Source of the DNA: Lucifuga dentata
Taxonomy: Eukaryota; Chordata; Actinopteri; Ophidiiformes; Bythitidae
Direction of reading: 5' to 3'
DNA: 64,000 nucleotides
Assembly: GCA_014773175.1 (NCBI GenBank)
Contig: VXCM01002846.1
Location: forward strand, 1 to 64,000
Shown: piece by piece, positions 25,401 to 35,400 of the stretch
How positions within the stretch are numbered: the first letter of the stretch is position 1
Layout of the letters: each line of letters starts with the position of its first letter
Notes under the pieces: generated by a model
What the model was told of the DNA's origin: nothing
What the model saw: the letters and a program-made list of their open reading frames with translations, nothing else
Database searches by the model: none
Translations under genes and position numbers: made by a program

Positions 25401-26080
25401 GCCGTGCCATTGTGAGGGCTGGGGCTCGCCTGGGCATCAACAACAATCAGGGCATCAACATTTTCAACTACCAAGTTGCCACCAAACAGTTGCTTTTCCG
25501 CCTTCTAGGTCAGTTATCCAAATTTGCACTCAATTAGTTGTGCAGAAATTCACAAAATTTGGGTTAGTACAATACAGTACAGTACAGTGATGCCACAATT
25601 AATTTAATTTTACAGCAAACCAGGAGATGTTACCTCACCTGCTCAGCACTGCAATATTCTGCAGATTTTGAGTTGTTTAATTCTGAATGGTACAGTCAGA
25701 CACAATGTACTTCCACGTTCCTATAAGCTATTTGTAATAACAGCGTAACATTTTTGTTTAGATATGCTGTCCAAAGAACCCCCATGGTGTGATGGGTCCA
25801 ACTGCTATGAATGTGCTGCCAAGTTTGGCGTTACAACAAGGAAACATCACTGGTCAGTATTTTTTGTGGTATTTTGTTTACATTTATTTATATTTTGGGT
25901 GATCTGCGTAAGTAACACCGTGCCTCCTCCATTACTATTTACTCTAGTCGCCATTGTGGGCGCCTCTTGTGCCACAAGTGCTCTATAAAGGAGATACCCA
26001 TCATCAAGTTTGACCTGAACAAGCCTGTGAGGGTGTGTGACATCTGCTTTGATGTACTGACTCTGGGTGGGGTATCCTAA
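14012..26080 (+). CDS. ankfy1: Rabankyrin-5 (ankyrin repeat and FYVE domain-containing 1), 25 coding exons
   Basis: Exons: 14012-14021, 15751-15958, 17066-17184, 17714-17849, 17980-18103, 18757-18906, 19008-19173, 19397-19601, 19999-20067, 20174-20376, 20973-21070, 21337-21538, 21711-21809, 21959-22112, 22343-22511, 23056-23174, 23514-23670, 23845-24045, 24177-24353, 24458-24605, 24875-24965, 25138-25262, 25362-25508, 25762-25852, 25948-26080. The 3501 nt give 1166 aa (human is about 1169). The protein is a Rab5 effector on early endosomes that links PI3P binding to macropinocytosis and endosome fusion. Order: N-terminal coiled coil (residues ~5-40, EEVAKLQKHLALLRQEY), BTB domain (~65-165, with SAHKFVLAARS), about 20 ankyrin repeats (~215-1085, many with TPLHLA), and a C-terminal FYVE finger (~1095-1160) with WCDG, RKHHCRHCG and RVCDIC; all eight zinc cysteines are present. 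The first coding exon carries only 10 coding bases. All introns are GT-AG. Confidence 0.98.
14022..15750 (+). other. ankfy1: ankfy1 intron 1
   Basis: A 1.73-kb first intron. The open frame at 15608-16030 overlaps exon 2 in another frame and is not separately coding. No repeat family is recognised. Confidence 0.8.
16377..16430. repeat. 54-bp uninterrupted poly-T run in ankfy1 intron 2
   Basis: 54 consecutive T, then a broken T-rich tail to about 16456. It may be the poly-A tail of a minus-strand retroposed fragment, but no body is recognisable beside it. The exact length is likely to be unreliable. Confidence 0.9.
17513..17645 (+). repeat. Dispersed repeat, copy 1 (ankfy1 intron 3)
   Basis: A block of about 130 bp. 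The segments GGGGATTTGGCAAAATAA, CAGTAATGTAACATGTA and CAAAATCACCAG recur in the same order, on the opposite strand, at 20393-20522. Similar spacing suggests one short interspersed element; its family is unknown to me. Confidence 0.75.
20393..20522 (-). repeat. Dispersed repeat, copy 2 (ankfy1 intron 10, inverted)
   Basis: Reverse-complement relative of copy 1. It carries the same blocks in minus orientation: CTGGTGATTTTGTATG, TACATGTTACATTACTG and TTTGCCAAATCCCCTAA. Confidence 0.75.
20861..20920 (+). repeat. Dispersed repeat, partial copy 3 (ankfy1 intron 10)
   Basis: A partial copy of about 60 bp, oriented like copy 1. Read on its own strand it shares AATGGTTGGCAGT.ATGTAAC and a GCAGGT tract with copy 2. 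It is more diverged than the first two. Confidence 0.6.
22853..22885. repeat. Perfect 14-bp inverted repeat (hairpin) in ankfy1 intron 15
   Basis: The arms 22853-22866 (GTATTTTAGAACCC) and 22872-22885 (its exact reverse complement) are separated by a 5-base loop. The stem is too short for a standard miRNA precursor. Confidence 0.85.
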
Positions 26081-27660
26081 TGCAGTGGCCTGGCTGTCCT
26101 CCACCCTCTGCTGGCCATGCCTGGACCAGCTTGGTGTATCAGGCATGCCAGAAAAAGGGACATCAGTAGCAGGACATACAAACAGGATATTTCTGACACT
26201 TTTGGACCATCTCCTCTAAATGATTCCAGTCTATTAAAAAACTATTAATGCTCAACACAAACTTTTGAAATAGTCAGACATTGTCTTTTTTTTTTTTTTT
26301 TAANTTTTTTTTTTTTTTTTAATGTTTTGATCAAAATATTGTGAAAGTGGGAAAAAAGTAGCTCTCCAGCTCAGTGATGGCTGGACAGTTTGTTGGAGGA
26401 GAGTTGTCAATCAAGTTTTCAAGCTCAGTGATGTTCATGATTAGATCTAGATATCACAAAAGGCATTTCTGTGCACGGTCGGGTCAATTCAATGATAATG
26501 ATTTGGATTGTCAAATCATCTTTCGGAGAGGTTTACCCTGTTCTCTGTTGTGTTGATAACTAATAATTTCACCATCAGCAGTCATCTTGCCAATGTGACC
26601 CGNAAAAAAAAAACAAAAAACAAAACATTTACTACAGAATGAATACTTACATGCAGAACTGAAGCTGCTGCCAACAAGGAGCAGAGTGAACCTCTAAATG
26701 CAAAATGCTTCCAGATCACTGGATTCTTGAGGACTGAGCTATCAGTGTTTTGTTCTCATAACCTTTTATCTTCTACTCTTCTGTCGCCCTCAGTTCTTTA
26801 TTTACTGGAAAAAGTCAGACACAGACAGGAAAGATTTAAAGGGAAAGTGGACATGCTGTAATTTTAGACAAGCAACATTCTCCAGATGTATTTCAATCCA
26901 TTAGATTCTGAATTCTAACACTGACACTGTTACTTTACAGTTGTAGATAAAATAAGATGGCACAACTGTATAAAAAAATGTGAAATTTCTAGTTAGTTTT
27001 TTGCCACAAAATTGATAGTGTATCATTTATTATCCTCAGCCTATTCTGTGGTCAAGCTCAGTTTTTAATTTTGCAGACTGACAAAGGTGATATCATGAGA
27101 CACAATTAAGGACTCCAAAAACAACACAGTAATTCTCTAAATATTCCTCATCAGTTAAAAAAGGCCTATTAGCCTATGTATGTTTAATTTGTAGCCTTTT
27201 CATGTTGTCATAATCATGAATTATATTTAAAAATCAGTCACCAAATGATTACATTCCATTGTTGAAATGTTGCCTCAAGTCAAGTTGTTGTCTTGACCAT
27301 CACGTGACGCTTCTTAATTTCTAAGCCTAACAGGTGCACTTTATCAAGATTACATGACATTTCTGATGATGTGGGAGAATATGGAGTGGAGAGATGGCCA
27401 GGTAGTGGGGCATCTTCAAGTATTGTTAAAATGTACAGATAAATGTGTGATATTTTTGACCACTACAACTGTTTTGTACTAAATGCAGTTTGTGCTTGTC
27501 ATTGTGACAAACCTAAATCTTGCCTATGTTAATCTTTTATGCACATTGTTTAATCTTTTATGCACATTGTATTGTATCTGTATGCTCAGATATCTAGCCT
27601 GTCTCTTCCTGGTGTATCCTTTTAGAGAAAGGGAGGACAGCTTTACATAAAGGTCATCAA
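26081..27660 (+). other. ankfy1: ankfy1 3'UTR and inter-gene region
   Basis: No coding potential. I see no clear AATAAA; an ATTAAA lies at 26233-26238, so the UTR end is uncertain. The region includes poly-T with an N at 26304, an N next to poly-A at 26603, and a tandem direct repeat of a 21-bp unit (TAATCTTTTATGCACATTGT) at 27530-27571. It faces the 3' end of cyb5d2. Confidence 0.5.
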
Positions 27661-27697
27661 ATATGAATAAGATGTAGAGTTTTGTTCTTTCAACCCA

Positions 27698-27703
27698 TTT
27701 ATT
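27698..27703 (-). terminator. cyb5d2: Probable cyb5d2 polyadenylation signal
   Basis: TTTATT on the plus strand is AATAAA on the minus strand, about 112 bp beyond the cyb5d2 stop codon. It is the first canonical hexamer met in that direction, and implies a short 3'UTR. Confidence 0.6.
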
Positions 27704-27814
27704 GTGAATAAGTCTGTTAAGTGTTATTTATGGGCCAGCGTCCCTGAGTTAAGATTGTGCTACTGACCAACAGCTCATGCATAGTTGTGTCATCTGGGAC
27801 CAGCCCAGCGACCA

Positions 27815-29144
27815 CTAATCTCCAACAGGACATGAGTCGGCATGTGGAGGGCAGCCCTCATATTTCTGCAGGTTGGGATCTTCTGCTGCTGCAGATGGGT
27901 CTTCTGCACAGATGCAGCGAGGGCTGCTGGACCCTGGAGAGAAGAGCTTCCTGGGGACACCCACCCAATCTCTTTCTACTCCCCCACTGTGGAGAAAGAA
28001 CATCTCTAACAGATCATGCTACATACCAATTGTGCCCACTAGTGTAAGACATGCTCCATTGCAGGATTCTCTTTACTTGACTAAGCATAGCTATTTTTGT
28101 ACCTCTTAGTAGAGCACCAGACTCTTCCTCCACTAGCAGCACTCCACTCTGAGTTACAGGCTGGAAAGTGTATCCTCTCAGCCTGGGACTGGGCTTTGAT
28201 GCGCTCACCCTCTGCCAGTGATGCCTGTACCTGCAGAAGGTACTCTCTGGGCTGCCCATTCTCTGTGTAGAATCTGCTTATAACCCAACCTAAAAAAAAC
28301 AACTTACTGATGGGTAATGAAGTGTAAATACAAGGTCAGCGGTCAGTTGTGAAGAAAAAAAAAAAATCACATAACCCACCTACAGGAGGGTAGTTTTTCT
28401 GATAAAATGCTAGNAGAAAAAAAAAAAATCACATAACCCACCTACAGGAGGGTAGTTTTTCTGATAAAATGCTAGCCAGTCATACAGGGCCACCAGCTGT
28501 AATGGGGACAAACTGGACACATCATCTGTCAGGCCACTTTCTGTGAAATCCCCTGTGATGAAGGCCAGAGAAGCATCTTTTCCTGGGAAAATAAAATACA
28601 TATACATACAGTGTTTACAAAGTTTTAATGTAAATTTGGACTTATATGTGCTCAGCTTGTGTTTCTCATTTTTAAAAGCATCCACGCTTTATAAAATTCC
28701 ATGTCATGCTTTTTCATTTACGTTGTAGGTTTTGAAAGTTCTGGTATTCGTCAACGTGAGGATGATGGAGGAACATGAACTTGTGACAGTGCTGAAGCTA
28801 AATGTGATATTAGTAGACTTCAGTTAACGCTCTGATATTAAAATAAACACAACATAATTACAGGAAAGATGGAGATCACCTGCCATACTGTGATAAGCGC
28901 CACCAGGTCCATAGAGCTTGTGTCCCTTTTGTACATCAAAAACTTGGCCCAGTATAGCCAAGTAAAGGCCCTTGCTGCCTTCCTCTCCGTTGTACAGTGA
29001 TAATTCATTCTGGCTCAGGAGCCGCACAGGTGGCGCTTGGATGGATTCGTTTAGAAGTTTCATGGACCACTCGCGAGGAATGAAAAACACTGCCAATAAC
29101 ACAGTTACAACTACAGAAAGTACATAGCCGAGCATGCTGTACAT
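27815..29144 (-). CDS. cyb5d2: Neuferricin (cytochrome b5 domain-containing 2), four exons
   Basis: Minus-strand exons in coding order: 29144-28880, 28582-28442, 28289-28103, 27986-27815. They total 765 nt (254 aa), and all introns are GT-AG. Neuferricin is a haem-binding, membrane-anchored or secreted member of the MAPR (membrane-associated progesterone receptor) family of cytochrome b5-like proteins, linked to neural differentiation. The N-terminus (MYSMLGYVLSVVVTVLLAV) is a hydrophobic signal anchor. The b5-like fold follows at residues ~40-140, with LSLYNGEEGSKGLYLAILG, VFDVQKG and FITGDFTESGL. The C-terminal half has a cysteine-rich pattern typical of the family: PACNSEWS, VWCST, RDWVGVPRKLF, PRCIC and GCPPHADSC. 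The gene is head-to-head with zzef1 and tail-to-tail with ankfy1. A 61-bp artefactual duplication sits at the exon 2 donor. Confidence 0.95.
28353..28475. repeat. Perfect 61-bp direct duplication around a single N (cyb5d2 exon 2 donor)
   Basis: 28353-28413 and 28415-28475 are identical, with N at 28414 between them. The second copy carries the real exon 2 end and donor for the minus-strand gene. The first carries an orphan copy of the exon end and donor, which falls in intron 2. It is probably an assembly overlap that was not merged. Confidence 0.95.
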
Positions 29145-29405
29145 TAAAGGTTTCTCGGGTAAGGCTTTGTTTGCATCATTAGCAACAAGCAGGTGCTTCC
29201 TTGATGTGAAACTCCACAGCGCATGCTCGAACTCTACGCAAAGGACGTACAGGGCTGGGTGACGTACTGTACGTCAATGCGGTAGTAGTGAACAGCAAAA
29301 CTAAGCTGTAGGTGAGAGGTGTGTACGGACCGGTACAATCGTTTCTGAAGTGAAACCAAAGGGCTGGAACAGATTTAGGGGAAGCTCGAGGTAGTTGAAA
29401 CAATC
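29145..29405. promoter_or_regulatory. Bidirectional promoter between cyb5d2 and zzef1
   Basis: Only 261 bp separate the two divergent start codons, so both 5'UTRs and core promoters must fit here. It contains the perfect palindrome TGACGTAC-T-GTACGTCA at 29260-29276 (two CRE half-sites TGACG/CGTCA in inverted order) and an NRF1-like AGCGCATGCTCG near 29219-29230. There is no TATA box. Human ZZEF1 and CYB5D2 are also divergent neighbours. Transcription factor assignments are by motif only. Confidence 0.75.
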
Positions 29406-32400
29406 ATGGGGAATGCAGAGAGCGGCTGCGGAGGAGGAAGCGGCGACGAGGAAGACATGGAGACGGAGAGTCCCGGCTTCGCGGAAGACAGTCCGGCCTC
29501 TGCGGCCACAGGCGTCGGTGTCGGAGGCGTTGGAGGGTCTGGTTCCGTGAAAAGCGGAAGAGGATCAAATAACTCGTCGGTGCCCACTGGTGGACCGCCT
29601 AATCCCGGGGTCCTCTTAGAGCAAGTCAAACTGAGGGAAGCAGCGGCTCGCATTAGCGACTCAGGGGTCGCCATTCAGGAGTCTGTCCTCGCCGGGAATG
29701 AGGGTGTCCTGGTTCGATGGCTGGAGGACCGGTTAACCCGAGGAGAAGAGTCTGTTAATCTGGAACAGTTCTGTGAGATGTTGGAGAGCAGAGATGCTCC
29801 GAGAAATGATTGTGAAGAGGTACAGATCGTGCCAGAAATAGAACAAAAGTGCCTGTCACCTGAGTGACTGAAGGTGTCAGCTTTGTCATGCCCTTTGTCT
29901 GTCAAATAGCTATGACGATAAAACAGCTGATGTTGTCCTCATTTATCACAATAGTTATACAGGTATATATCATAATAGTAAATTTCCTTGTGAGGTCATG
30001 GACAGGATATCCTTGTTACCTGTTCATAACCACATAGATTTGCCACGAGATAGACCGAGATGAGCTGTAACCTTTGCTTTTCATATCCATTGTTAATGGC
30101 TTTTCAGCCTTGGCAAAACAAATTGATGTGTTGCCCGTTGGCCTACATTTGTTGTTTAACCAGAGGTGGCAGATGAATGACTCAACTAGTGAATGAGTAT
30201 ATAAATACTATAGCTGACTTCGATTCATCAAAAAAAAAAAAAAAAAAANAAAAAAAAAAAAAAAAAGTGACTCATAAGCATTCACAAATAGAGCAACTGC
30301 CTATCACATTCTTTTAAAAGGAATATTTATCAAACGCAGACATAAAATATGTAAATTAATAATTAAGAGAGAAACCTTATTGTGTTCCATTTAAATGAAG
30401 ACTATCATCAGCCAACTTGTAGTATAACTACGTGTTCCTTGTTTATTCTAAGTTAACCATACAAGGTTTATGTTAGTTATTGCTAGTATGTGGCTATTTG
30501 TGTGTTATACAGTCTCATGTGTATGTGTTTATCCCTTTCTCAGGCCTTTGGTCAGTTTGATGCAGAGGGGGATGGGGTTGTGGATGTGGAGAGCATGCTA
30601 ACTACTCTGAAGAACTCCAATGGAGCTAATCTACAGGGAGAGTTGAGTCATGTGATAAGACAGCTACAGGCATGCTCTCTAACCCCAGGTAGGAGGTGTG
30701 ATTTGTTTACTGGGATGAAGAATGTCAACCTTATTTGAATAGAAGCCTGGTTATGGTCAGCAGGTGGCCAAAACATGTTGTTTCACTTTTCTTGTATTTA
30801 TTCACAGGTTTCGTTGACATATTCTCCAAGAACAAAGACAAGTTGGGATCACATGCCTCCAAGATCCTCAAATTCTTACACAGGAATCGTATTCCCAGCA
30901 GTGCCATCCCTTTCCCTCTTTTAGAGGGCTATAACAGTATCTGCACCATGAGATCCACTGTGGTCCAGGATTTTTTGGAATTCCTCTTGCAGAAGGAGAA
31001 AGGTGAGTGCCAGAGTGGGATTACAAGGTTGACCAGCTAGTGCTGAATAACCACTTCCTACACAGGATTTTAAACACTTTGCAGCATAAAATAAATTATA
31101 TCTCTGTTTGATGATGTGGAACAATTGAGTCAGGCAACCTAATCTGTACTTTTCCTTTCAGATCTAGACATCCAATACAGAGCAGAGCTGAACCGTGATC
31201 CAGAAGTGGACAAGGTCAAGGTGGTCACCCAGTGTTACGGTACCATAGAAGCTTCGTCCAACGTTGCCGACATTTACAAGATGACAAATGGGGAAATGTC
31301 ATCTTTCTGGCAGTCAGATGGCAGCGCACGCTCACACTGGATAAGGCAAGTGCGATGTGTGGCTCTGGGTGTTCATTGTCATCTGTGTAAATGTTTAAAA
31401 TTTGTAGGGGTTTTATGGGGAGCTTTGTTCCATATACCTCATTTTTAAAGTGGAGCCTTTGCTGTTTACAGATTCAAAATGAAACCAGATGTGGTCTTGA
31501 GGCGTCTGGCCATTGCCGTGGCCTCCAATGACCACAGCTACATGCCTCAGTTGGTTTCGGTTGCTGTTGGGAAAAACCGCAGATCCCTGCAGGAGATCCG
31601 AGACATCCGCATCCCCAGCAACGTCACAGGCTATGTAGCCCTCTTGGAGAATGCCAACATTACACACCCCTGTGAGTCGCTACCTGTTGTTCTGTCTACT
31701 TAGTTGATTGTTTATTTTTCCAATTCACAAGGAAAAGTATGTCTCATTTAAACACCCTCAGTGATGTAAGAGCATGTTGTCAGCTATAGAAGAGAACTCC
31801 TGACTTTGTAGGGAGATGAATAGCAAAGTGCTTCACATCTGGATCCAAATGCAAGCCTCCGTGACTCTAGGACAGAATGCAGCTCTCTTTACTGTCAATC
31901 CAAAAGAATGACAGTACACTGCCTTTTTAAAAAACAGTATAAACAATAGCTCATGCCTAGATCCATTCACAGCGCAGGATTTGGGAAATAGAAATGTGGT
32001 TTGCGACTCTGAATGTTTTAACAACCTGATCCATTGTCCTCTATGGTTGTCCTCTACAACCATAGATGATGCTCATAACCAAGACAAATTTGTACTGGTT
32101 TTATTGATGTGATTTGAATTATCGGTGGTTCCTTCAGTCACAAATTTCTACTCTTTGTCACCCACAGAGGATGAGTCAGACGGCCAACTGCTATTTTTTG
32201 CTTCATCAGTTGCATCAGTGTGTTAACCACATTATCTTTACGCCAAACCCCCAGACATTCAAATCAACATTAAGCGGTGCCTGAGTGATGGATGCGACAC
32301 ACGGATTCACGGCTTGAAGACGCTGGGTTATCAGATTACCAAGAGCAAAGAGGTGTCTGTTTCGGATGCCTCGGCTATCTGGTACCTGTCTCTCCTCACC

Positions 32401-35400
32401 TCTCTGGTCACTGCCTCTATGGAGACTAACCCTGCTCTGGCCCAGACTGTCCTTCAGAGCACACAGTGAGATACATATTTCATACATTTTATGATGGGAT
32501 CTCATACCGTGTTTTGTTCATCATTGCATATGAATACTTGTTGAAAATACAAGATGTGCAGCAAAGTTATGTTTGCAAGCATAATGCATTTGCAGTTCTT
32601 GTTGTATTGAGTCAAGTGTAGTAATTTGTCTGCTGCTGGGAGTCTGAGGATTTTTTTTTGTATTTGTTCTTCTCTCAGGAAAGCCTTACGCCACATGCCA
32701 CCATTGTCCCTAACGCCATCATCCACAGAGTTCCCCAAGTTCTTCTCTTTGAATATTCTGGAGGAGGTGGATGGATTTCTCCTCAGGATAGCAGAGTAAT
32801 GACCCACTCTTACTTAAGCACAGTCACCCATTGTTGCTACAGTGAGACATTCATGCTGACATCATCGGAGTGAAAGCAGGCTGAAATCAAAATATTGATC
32901 CAGTGAGATGACACACTTCCCTTTCCATTTGTTAAACTGTAAACCCCACTTTATTAATAAGAACAACCAGACTGAAATAATCACACAATTGTTATCAATG
33001 ATTTATGATTGGTCATTCTTGGTCACATTTGTCAACATATTACAAGCAAGCATCAGTAGATGGAAAACAAAAATGAAAAACAAAAACTGAAGAATTACCG
33101 GTAAATAAGAAAAATCTCCCTTCACATTTCAGCCAGCATTTAGGAGCAGTTTTTGTGTAGATATCAATGTAATGTTATGTTTTCCTAATGAATTTGATCA
33201 CCTTGTGGATCTGTATATGGCAACAAGATAAATACTGTATGGAATAGGTGTTCCATTAAGTGCACATTTTGGTTAGATATTTTGTAATGTTTTAGAAATT
33301 TTAATTAAGGCTGTGGATTATAATTCTGTCAAATTGGATATTTATTGAAATTAATATTTGCTTTTATTTTAGTTTTAGGCAAGCATTGAATTGTCACTCT
33401 ACTTTTACAGGAATATAAGAATTTCCTTCTCTTTCTGTTTTCTTTTTTGGCCATACATGAAAAGTAGATTTTTATATATACTGTGTATATATATATATAT
33501 ATTCTCTAAATGTTTATTTCATAATTGTGCTCCTAAAATGACTTTATTTTCTTTCTTTTTTTTCCATGTAGCTGCTGTGTGAGTCCTGATGCAGAATTGA
33601 CCCTCCTAGCTTTTGCTCTGGCCAGAGGCAGCGTGTCCAAAGTGCTCCAGGCCCTGTCCTGCATCAGCGATCATTTAGAGACCAAGTACAAGGCCTCCTT
33701 CCTCATCGTCGCCATGGCCTCTGTCAGGCTGCGGCTCCTCTATCGTAATGGTAATGTGACCAGCCCTCTTTCACTCACATCTAAATGGGGACATTTGAAA
33801 CCATAGTCCTAGAAGTGAAAGTGTGCAGCCTGCAAGAAAGATTTATGCATGTTAGTGGACTACATAGGTGCAAGGTTGTTACAAATTTGGCCTGGAATGT
33901 GTTAGATAATTGTCCCCAGTATGGAAATGTTAACTGTTGTGTCACTGAGAAGGTAGTCATGATCTTTTATTATTATTTTTTTGTGTGTATACCACTCCAG
34001 GGAAGCCTCTCCAGTTGCACCTGCAGGCCTGTGATGTAAAGAGCAAAGAGGAGAAGTCTGGACCAGAGAACATGCTCACAGAATCTTCCACTGGTGACGG
34101 TAAAACTGAGACCACCCTCAGTCCCCCAGAAAATAACAGTGCAACTTTAGAGCACAAACATGTGGTATGACTGAATGCTGTTTGCCCAAAGGTTTTCTTA
34201 CAGAAAGTGGCAGGAAGAGAGCCAGTGTGATCCTGTCGACGGAGGATCAGAGCAACTTCCAGGTCACTCAGATGAAGATCAAAGTGAGGCTCCTTTTGAT
34301 TTCAGCATTTCAGTAAGAATGTTAATAATGGTGCCAATGATGAAGCATTACTGCGCTGTCTGCTTGGTGTAATAAGGTGCGGAAAGGAGCCATTGGAGCA
34401 AAATGCGGCTTGGTGTTTGCATACAAGGATGAAGAGCCTTTTGATGCTGAAAAACATTTGAAGCGGTTTAAAAAGTACGACACGTGGGACTTTAAGGACT
34501 ACAAAGAATTTGTACAAGACAAGTAAGCATCAGTTGGATTCTTGACAAATCAATGCAGTATCATTTTGTATGAATGATCTCAAACTCTCAGCTCAATAAT
34601 AGCAACAAGATGTTATTTTATGCACTGCTTTAAGGGCAAAGATGCCTTTCTTGTAGGTGAAGATAAAAGACAACAAAAAAATAATACTTCACTGTATATT
34701 TATTTTTGTATTGTAGTGTGTAATATAACCGCTCGACATTGTGTTGGGTTTGTTTTTATGGTCTGGTTTATGTGAACTGCTCACACACCATATTGTCACC
34801 TGACCTGCAGCGTGAGGATTCCTGTGCTGTCTGAGGACGAGCCAATTGGCTGGTTTGAGCTTGAGGATGACTGGAACGATGTGGAGATCAAGCTGCAGCA
34901 GTGCCGTGTTGCAAAGGTACACGCATCTAGTTACGATTAAGACACATTTTTGTCTTTGTTCTCACAAGATATTTGAGCCATATTGTTTCCCAACTAACTA
35001 CACCGTTTATGCTTTATGTAGTATTTTAGGTTTTTAAAATACTAAAAATGCTAATATGCTAATAACTGTATCTCAATAGAAATTAAAAGGGATTTGCTAT
35101 CATTCTCAATTTACCACACCTCATATTCTCATCTGTTCTCTCTTGTTCCTTATTTCCTTGTTCCCAGTTCTTGATGGTGAAATTCCTGTGTACCAGACAG
35201 GACTCTGCCGAGCGCCTTGGGGTGCAGTCCCTCAGCTTCAGTGGCTACCTGTGCCCTGGGGCAGAGAAGCTGGGAGACCTGGATGACCTCAATCCAGAGG
35301 GAGAGGGAGCTGACTGTGATTCTGTCACTGGTCTTTGTCTGCTTAACAAGACACTCTACTTCATCCAGCAGCTTACGCGAGACATGGTAACAAGTGATCA

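Noticed and set aside
29375..29905. Minus-strand open frames opposite zzef1 exon 1
   Set aside because: They are antisense shadows of a GC-rich coding exon and show no family match.
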